DNA of 24,669 nucleotides. Source: WHSM01 sp050701635. Lineage in GTDB: Bacteria; Actinomycetota; Actinomycetes; Mycobacteriales; Micromonosporaceae. Position 1 is the first letter of the stretch. Each line of letters begins with the position of its first letter. Location: assembly GCA_050701635.1 (NCBI GenBank), contig JBOGDF010000032.1, positions 1 to 24,669 on the forward strand, written 5' to 3'. This document shows positions 20,828 through 24,669 of this stretch, piece by piece. The notes below the pieces were generated by a model. It worked only from the letters and a program-made list of their open reading frames with translations. It was not told the DNA's origin and did no database searches. A program made the translations under genes and the position numbers.

Positions 20828-21618
20828 GGCAACACGGATGCCAGTGGACGGAGCGTCAGGCCCTTCGCCTTCCAAGCCGGTCCAGGGTCGGTCACCAACC
20901 GCTCGAGCCAGCGCATCTGCGACGCGAAGTAGTCTCCGAGGTCGCTGGCGGCGTCCACCACAAAGATCGGCCCTTGGGTGCCGCGCTTGCCGTGCCCGTA
21001 AAGCATCACCCGGTACGTGTCGTCTACCTCCTCTATCGCGAACGAGCACGGGAAGTTGTACAGCCACACGGACAGATTCGGCGTGCGCTCTACCGCCAAT
21101 TGGTAGTGAGTCAGGATCTCCCGGATGAATCGTTGCGGGTCTTCTAGCGCGGCCTCGGCTGGTTCTACGCGGTACCGGTCCGCGCGGGACTGGCAGGTTG
21201 GATCCATCATGTAGATGTTCACCGGGAGCCGCTCAGCAACACGCTCGATCTCGGGCAGCACGTGGTCACGCACGTAGTAGTTGCGGGTCAGGCCGAACAG
21301 GTTCACCCGATGCTGGGCAGCGCGGATGCGTTCGAACAGGTCCACTTCGGAGTCCTCGTCCGTCCTGGTGAACAGGTCGATCAGACCAGCGCGGTGCAGG
21401 TGCGGAACGTCGCGGTTGACGACGAGTGCGGACAGCGCACCGTCGGCCTTGAGGGCCTCGTCACAGCGCTCCGCGACCTCCCGAGTGGCCGGCTTGTATC
21501 CCCGTTCGATCTGGTGCAGATATCCGCCGGTGTAACAGACCAGATCACCGAGTGCGCGCAGCGAGAGACCTCGCGCTTCCCGCCGCCGCCGAAGTTCGTC
21601 ACCGAACGTGACACCCAT
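20818..21618 (-). CDS. XRE-family regulator with probable DUF5919-type C-terminal domain
   Basis: A 266-residue protein. Residues 4-60 form an XRE/Cro helix-turn-helix (FGDELRRRREARGLSLRALG, YTGGYLHQIERGYKPATREVAERCDEAL). Residues about 90-250 look like the DUF5919/phospholipase-D-like sensor region of many actinomycete XRE regulators: DLFERIRAAQHRVNLFGLTRNYYV, LPVNIYMMDPTCQSRADRYRVEP, FIREILTHYQLAVERTPNLSVWLYNF. The C-terminal DUF assignment is from memory and less certain than the HTH. Third codon positions use more A/T than in the flanking genes, suggesting a different history. The stop overlaps the end of the convergent fusion gene by 10 bp. It is divergent from the small ORFs at 21781-22573, which it probably regulates. 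GAGGTGAG precedes the ATG. Confidence 0.82.
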   Translation of the reverse strand: MGVTFGDELRRRREARGLSLRALGDLVCYTGGYLHQIERGYKPATREVAERCDEALKADGALSALVVNRDVPHLHRAGLIDLFTRTDEDSEVDLFERIRAAQHRVNLFGLTRNYYVRDHVLPEIERVAERLPVNIYMMDPTCQSRADRYRVEPAEAALEDPQRFIREILTHYQLAVERTPNLSVWLYNFPCSFAIEEVDDTYRVMLYGHGKRGTQGPIFVVDAASDLGDYFASQMRWLERLVTDPGPAWKAKGLTLRPLASVLPQP

Positions 21619-21712
21619 GCCTCACCTCGTGTCTGCCTGTCAGCCGACGTGAAGCTGACGAGTCTGTACTACAGCTTGCCCGACTCAGTTGGAAAGGTCA
21701 TGCGCGAGTCCC

Positions 21713-21753
21713 CGGCGCCGGGTAACGGCTCTGGCCTTCGGCGCCGGGTGACG
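21713..21753 (+). repeat. 15-bp direct repeat upstream of the small-ORF group
   Basis: CGGCGCCGGGTAACG (21713-21727) and CGGCGCCGGGTGACG (21739-21753) are identical except for one base and lie 26 bp apart, start to start. They sit between the divergent XRE gene and the small-ORF group, 28 bp before the first GTG. Candidate operator half-sites for the XRE protein. GC-rich composition makes chance repeats easier, but 14 of 15 is still notable. Confidence 0.5.
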
Positions 21754-21780
21754 TCCGACCGCCGGAATCTGGGGAGAGGT

Positions 21781-22023
21781 GTGGAGGCGTTACGCGTGGC
21801 CGAGGCGTTTCCGAGGAGACCAGCACCGCGGCACCAGCCACCGACGCCGGAGGAGATCAAGGTGGCGCGCGAGAACTTCGCGTTGCATATCCCGTCGTTG
21901 TTCACGCGACAGTGTCTGGCGGCGGACTGTACCGAGGACTGGCCGTGTAGCCGCTATCGTCTCGTGGTGCCGATCCTGGAGCGGGGTAACCAGTTCGATG
22001 TGGACGGTCAGCTCCGCCCGTGA
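21781..22023 (+). CDS. Small Cys-containing hypothetical protein
   Basis: An 80-residue protein (start EALRVAEAFPRRPAPRHQ). The central PPTPEEIKVARENFALHI is helical, and CLAADCTEDWPCSRYRLVVP carries three cysteines spaced C-x4-C-x5-C, suggesting a small metal site or redox group. It ends ILERGNQFDVDGQLRP. The GTG at 21781 follows GGGGAG at 4 nt; another GTG at 21796 is possible. The sequence looks like a genuine conserved small protein, but I cannot name a family. First of a run of very short ORFs divergent from the XRE regulator; the next start is 22 bp away, so co-transcription is likely. Confidence 0.68.
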   Translation: MEALRVAEAFPRRPAPRHQPPTPEEIKVARENFALHIPSLFTRQCLAADCTEDWPCSRYRLVVPILERGNQFDVDGQLRP

Positions 22024-22045
22024 CCCGACCCTTTGGAGGAGACCG

Positions 22046-22171
22046 GTGATCGAGGGCTTCGCCGCGGCGAAGAACCTGATCGACCAGATGGACGAGGAGA
22101 AGATCGCGCGCGAGGTGTTGAGCGTGGCTAACGACCCCGACACAGTGATCGAGCGGACCCGTGGTATGTAG
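22046..22171 (+). CDS. 41-residue hypothetical protein
   Basis: A short frame starting IEGFAAAKNLIDQMDEEKIA and ending VANDPDTVIERTRGM, predicted mostly helical and acidic. The GTG has a strong GGAGGAG 6 nt upstream, the best evidence for translation. No family recognised. It lies between the Cys-containing small protein and the next small ORF, all on one strand with short gaps. Confidence 0.55.
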   Translation: MIEGFAAAKNLIDQMDEEKIAREVLSVANDPDTVIERTRGM

Positions 22172-22195
22172 CTCGCGGGAGGCGTACGCGACGGC

Positions 22196-22297
22196 GTGAC
22201 CATCAGGGTTTACGTCCGTTCCGACGGCAGCATCGCCACAGCGGCTCCAGTTTCCGGGCTGGGCGTCAAGACCAATCCTCGGAGTGGGGGTACGTGA
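22196..22297 (+). CDS. 33-residue possible small protein
   Basis: The frame starts GTG and reads TIRVYVRSDGSIATAAPVSG then LGVKTNPRSGGT. Its stop TGA overlaps the ATG of the next ORF (TGATG), which suggests translational coupling. GGGAGG lies 13 nt upstream, rather far. It could be a real peptide or a leader; evidence is limited to position and overlap. Confidence 0.38.
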   Translation: MTIRVYVRSDGSIATAAPVSGLGVKTNPRSGGT

Positions 22298-22573
22298 TGG
22301 ACTACGGCGAGTTCCACAAGCTCACTGAGGCAACCATCCGGGGGATGTACGACAGGATCTCCGCCAATTGCCACGAGGCGTTCGAGGCAGCGCTCGACGA
22401 CGGCGAACTCCCGAGTCGCCATCGAGGACCCTATGGGGACGCTGGAGGATGACAACATCCCGATCACGCCCGCGGAGCGGCGCAACCTGGAGGTCATGCT
22501 GCGCTACCTCAACGAGCCCGAGATCGGCCGCACTCTCGACCAGCTCAACGTGACCGCCGCGTCGGGAAGCTGA
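22297..22573 (+). pseudogene. Small hypothetical protein with an apparent +1 frameshift
   Basis: Frame 1 from ATG 22297 reads MDYGEFHKLTEATIRGMYDR, ISANCHEAFEAALDDGEL, then changes character (PSRHRGPYGDAGG) and stops at 22452. A second frame carries on exactly where the first loses quality: RVAIEDPMGTLEDDNIPITP, AERRNLEVMLRYLNEPEIG, RTLDQLNVTAASGS, stop at 22571-22573. Removing one C from the CTCCCG run at 22408-22413 joins them into a 91-residue acidic helical protein. So either the gene is broken, the base is a sequencing error, or the second part is a separate cistron from ATG 22433 (46 residues). The family is not recognised. Confidence 0.6.
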
Positions 22574-22591
22574 GCCGCTCGTTTGGCGGCT
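22573..22591 (+). terminator. Hairpin at the end of the small-ORF group
   Basis: AGCCGC (22573-22578) pairs with GCGGCT (22586-22591) around a 7-nt loop TCGTTTG, beginning on the last base of the stop codon. It has only a short run of T's afterwards. Probable minor terminator backing up the larger hairpin downstream. Confidence 0.4.
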
Positions 22592-22624
22592 GCACCTTGA
22601 TCGGCTGACGGCGTACCCACCCGA

Positions 22625-22659
22625 AAGGGCCCGACCGGAAACGTTCCGGACGGGCCCTT
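22625..22659. terminator. Strong nested hairpin between convergent genes
   Basis: AAGGGCCCG (22625-22633) pairs with CGGGCCCTT (22651-22659). Inside, CCGGAA (22635-22640) pairs with TTCCGG (22644-22649) around ACG, separated from the outer stem by a single A:A mismatch. The 15 paired bases form one long stem. Flanking A and T bases make it usable in both directions, for the rightward small ORFs and the leftward carboxypeptidase gene, whose stop is 12 bp away. Confidence 0.85.
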
Positions 22660-22670
22660 CAGGCGCTAGG

Positions 22671-24314
22671 TCAGGCGTACGCCGCGGCGCAGGCGTTGAG
22701 GTTGACCGTGGCGGAGGCGCCGCGGGCGACCGTGACCTGCTGGGTCTCCAGCACCGTGCCGTCCGGGCGCTCACAGGTGAGCGTCCAGGACTCGGTCTTG
22801 CCCTGTTGCTGGGCGATCGGCCGGGTCGACGGGTTGGTGTGCCAGGTGTACGCGCCGCCCGCCGGCACCACCAGCGTGGTCTCCAGCGTGTCGGGGAAGG
22901 TCGCCCCGTTCCAGGTGGCGGTGTCGAACTGCTTCTTCAGCCGCAGTACGGCGCCCGCCGGGGCGGAGCCGGTGACCACCGAGTGGTGCGCCGCGTCGGC
23001 GGTGCTCTCCAGGGCGATCAGGAACGCCTCCCGGTTGCCCTTGCCGGCGAGCTTGCCGCTGCCGTAGTAGAAGTCGACCACGTTGGAGAACGCCGGATGG
23101 AACGAGTTGCGCCCGTGTTCAAAGGTGAACGCCAGCCCGCCGGTCGCGTAGTAGGACCAGTCCTCGGTGGTGCCGGTGGTGTCGTACAGCTCGTAGCCGT
23201 ACTCGCTGGAGTAGCCGTTCTGGGCGGCCATGGTGTCGCCCAACGACTTGTAGAGCGGCTCGTCCGGGGTGAGACCGGCGCCGGCCTGACCCGGCTCCCG
23301 GAGCACCAGGTTGGAGTACGTGTGGTTGGTGATCAGGGTGGTCACCTGGTGGGTCGACACCAGCTCCTGGATGTTGCGGGTCTCCGGCTCGGAGAACGGG
23401 CCGGCGCCCCGGTAGGTCTGGCTGGACTTGTCGGTGGACGCGCCCGGGCCGCCCCAGAATCCGCCGTAGTTGCGGTTCGGGTCGGTGCCGAGTGAGGTGT
23501 TCGACGAGGCGGCGCACTCGCCGGCGCTGGGCGTCTGGCCGTCCGCGATCCGGCAGTTCTTCCGCTTGTACTCGTACGCCAGCGTCCGGCTGACGTTGAA
23601 CCCGTCCGGGTTCACCACCGGCACGAAGATCACCCGCGCCTTGTCCAGCAGCCCGGTGATCCGCGCGTCGGTGCCGTCGTTCTTCAGCAGGTCGTACGCG
23701 AACTCCAGGGTCAGCTCGCCGGACGGCCACTCCCGGGCGTGGTGCAGCCCCATCATCAGGAACACCGGCTTGCCGTCGCGGGCGTTGACGTCGTGGCTGA
23801 CCTCGATGCCGTGGACGCCGCGGCCTTCCAACGACGGGTGGTTGAGCGTGAACGCGCGTACCTTCGTCGGGTATTTCGTCGCCAGCGCCGCCATGTCGGC
23901 GTCGTAGTCGGCGAGCGTCCGGTACGCGGTACGCCCGCTCGGCAGGGTCTGGGACGGCTTGGAGCGCGCGTACGCCCGGTCGGCGGCTTCCCGCTCGGCC
24001 TCGGTCTTCGCGACGTCGGCGTCCAGGATGGTCCAGCGGAAGCCGGCCTTGCGCAGCTTCGCGAGGTCGGCCTGGCCGCGGGACACCACGTCGATGTGGG
24101 TCGGGCCGGCCGCCTCGGTGAGGTCGAGGTCGAGCCGGGTCAGCCTGGTCTTGGCCTCCCGGGTCGGGGTGTCGACCCGCAGCATCTGGATCTTGTCGGT
24201 GGGCTTGGTGGCCGCGCCCGCGTCGATGCCGCCGATCAGCAGCGACGCGGCGAGCGCCGCGACCCCGACCGACAGCAGGGTGCGCAGGCGGGCACGCCCC
24301 GAGAGTTGCGTCAT
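22671..24314 (-). CDS. Secreted M14 zinc carboxypeptidase
   Basis: A 547-residue precursor with a signal peptide (RTLLSVGVAALAASLLIGGI, cleavage near AGA-AT, residue 35). A propeptide-like region (36-125) precedes the M14 catalytic domain (about 130-440). Zinc ligands are His192 and Glu195 (HHAREW) and His331 (NHTYSN). Asn280-Arg281 (DPNRNYGGFW) bind the substrate carboxylate, and Glu399 (FTFEHG) is the catalytic base. NPDG at 235-238 is also conserved. A C-terminal beta-rich domain of about 100 residues (TGSAPAGAVLRLKKQF to the end) may aid folding or substrate binding, as in carboxypeptidase T/Streptomyces-type enzymes. It should remove C-terminal amino acids from peptides outside the cell. 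GGGGAGGA precedes the ATG. It ends at the strong shared terminator. Confidence 0.92.
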   Translation of the reverse strand: MTQLSGRARLRTLLSVGVAALAASLLIGGIDAGAATKPTDKIQMLRVDTPTREAKTRLTRLDLDLTEAAGPTHIDVVSRGQADLAKLRKAGFRWTILDADVAKTEAEREAADRAYARSKPSQTLPSGRTAYRTLADYDADMAALATKYPTKVRAFTLNHPSLEGRGVHGIEVSHDVNARDGKPVFLMMGLHHAREWPSGELTLEFAYDLLKNDGTDARITGLLDKARVIFVPVVNPDGFNVSRTLAYEYKRKNCRIADGQTPSAGECAASSNTSLGTDPNRNYGGFWGGPGASTDKSSQTYRGAGPFSEPETRNIQELVSTHQVTTLITNHTYSNLVLREPGQAGAGLTPDEPLYKSLGDTMAAQNGYSSEYGYELYDTTGTTEDWSYYATGGLAFTFEHGRNSFHPAFSNVVDFYYGSGKLAGKGNREAFLIALESTADAAHHSVVTGSAPAGAVLRLKKQFDTATWNGATFPDTLETTLVVPAGGAYTWHTNPSTRPIAQQQGKTESWTLTCERPDGTVLETQQVTVARGASATVNLNACAAAYA

Positions 24315-24409
24315 CGTGTTCGTCCTCCCCAGGTGACAGTGCCCCGCACGCTAACCCGGTGATTGCGGGCCTGGACAGCAAGATCACCGTAAGGCGGGTA
24401 TTCCCTCGG
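24315..24409. other. Upstream region of the carboxypeptidase gene
   Basis: CGGTGAT (24357-24363) and ATCACCG (24383-24389) are perfect 7-bp inverted half-sites 19 bp apart, about 45-75 bp upstream of the carboxypeptidase start. They could be an operator for that leftward gene. No terminator for the upstream DUF5107-type gene is evident. Confidence 0.35.
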
Positions 24410-24669
24410 TCAGCCCGAATCGCCGAACATCCGGAAGTCGTACGCCTCCGGCACCGGCTCCTTCGCCGCCTGTTCCCGGTGCGACTCGGCCACCGGTACG
24501 CCCGCCTCGGCGGCGATCCGGCGGGCCCGGTACTCCCGCCACAGCGCGTCCAACGCGATCTCGCCTTCCCGCAGGTCGGCCACCTCGATCCCGGATTCCA
24601 GCAGCTCGCCGGCCCGATCCAGCTCGTCGCCGGCGAGCGCGGCGCGGGCGGCCAGCAGCCGGGTACGGC
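24410..24669 (-). CDS. C-terminal part of a DUF5107-type protein
   Basis: The frame enters from the right edge, so only the last 85 residues are present. They read LLAARAALAGDELDRAGELL, then GIEVADLREGEIALDALWREYRARR, ending VPEAYDFRMFGDSG. The run 'aGELLESGIEVADLREGE' with 'DALWREYR' and a final 'YDFRM' is characteristic of the C-terminus of actinobacterial DUF5107/TPR proteins (carbohydrate-utilisation-associated, function unestablished). The helical repeat character agrees with a TPR end. The assignment rests on this short tail and the rest is outside the window. It is transcribed toward the carboxypeptidase gene with a 95-bp gap. Confidence 0.65.
   Translation of the reverse strand, partial: RTRLLAARAALAGDELDRAGELLESGIEVADLREGEIALDALWREYRARRIAAEAGVPVAESHREQAAKEPVPEAYDFRMFGDSG

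Noticed and set aside
18830..21067. A 745-codon open frame on the minus strand opposite the fusion protein
   Set aside because: It mirrors the codon pattern of the plus-strand gene, is full of Arg/Pro/Gln/His runs and shows no domain. The plus strand has clear adenylation, carrier and acyltransferase motifs.

Overview
The window is about 24.7 kb of very GC-rich DNA with strong G/C bias at third codon positions, GTG/TTG starts, many 4-bp stop/start overlaps, DtxR/IdeR-type iron boxes and many secreted hydrolases and lectins. This points to a filamentous actinomycete, most probably Micromonosporaceae (inference from style; no 16S or marker gene is present). I see no rRNA, tRNA, CRISPR array, insertion sequence or phage module.

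Layout. 1-333: start of a helix-turn-helix protein running off the left edge. 503-1572: a DUF1906 (Rv2525c-like) protein and a small unknown ORF. 1675-2727: a head-to-head scar where a 5'-truncated metallo-beta-lactamase-fold hydrolase meets the 3' end of a LuxR-type regulator. 2825-3070: small membrane protein. 3096-4528: a translationally coupled TetR regulator and short-chain dehydrogenase, facing two secreted alpha/beta hydrolases (4700-6452) across a palindrome-rich control region. 6461-10399: a divergent arsenic-type cluster, with an ArsO-like flavoprotein and MFS transporter on the minus strand, an ArsR sensor and AqpS-like aquaglyceroporin on the plus strand, and paired operator boxes between them. 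10424-12194: alanine dehydrogenase with a divergent Lrp/AsnC regulator. 12238-14334: small genes on the minus strand (SAP/Rho-N-like basic protein, secreted ricin-type lectin, YciI-like protein, two tandem secreted SH3b-like proteins).

14448-18102 is a ferric-iron ABC importer (fbpA-fbpB-fbpC, minus strand). It diverges from a single 848-residue protein (18281-20827) that joins an adenylation domain, a carrier domain and a multi-span acyltransferase-3 domain. Two iron boxes lie in the shared intergenic region, one in front of each transcript, so both units should be switched on by iron starvation. This all-in-one activate/carry/transfer protein is the strongest candidate in the window for an uncharacterised system.

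20818-22573 is a compositionally different patch: an XRE regulator (probable DUF5919 C-terminus) divergent from a string of very small ORFs, the last apparently frameshifted. A strong nested hairpin separates it from a secreted M14 zinc carboxypeptidase (22671-24314). The window ends inside the C-terminus of a DUF5107-type protein.
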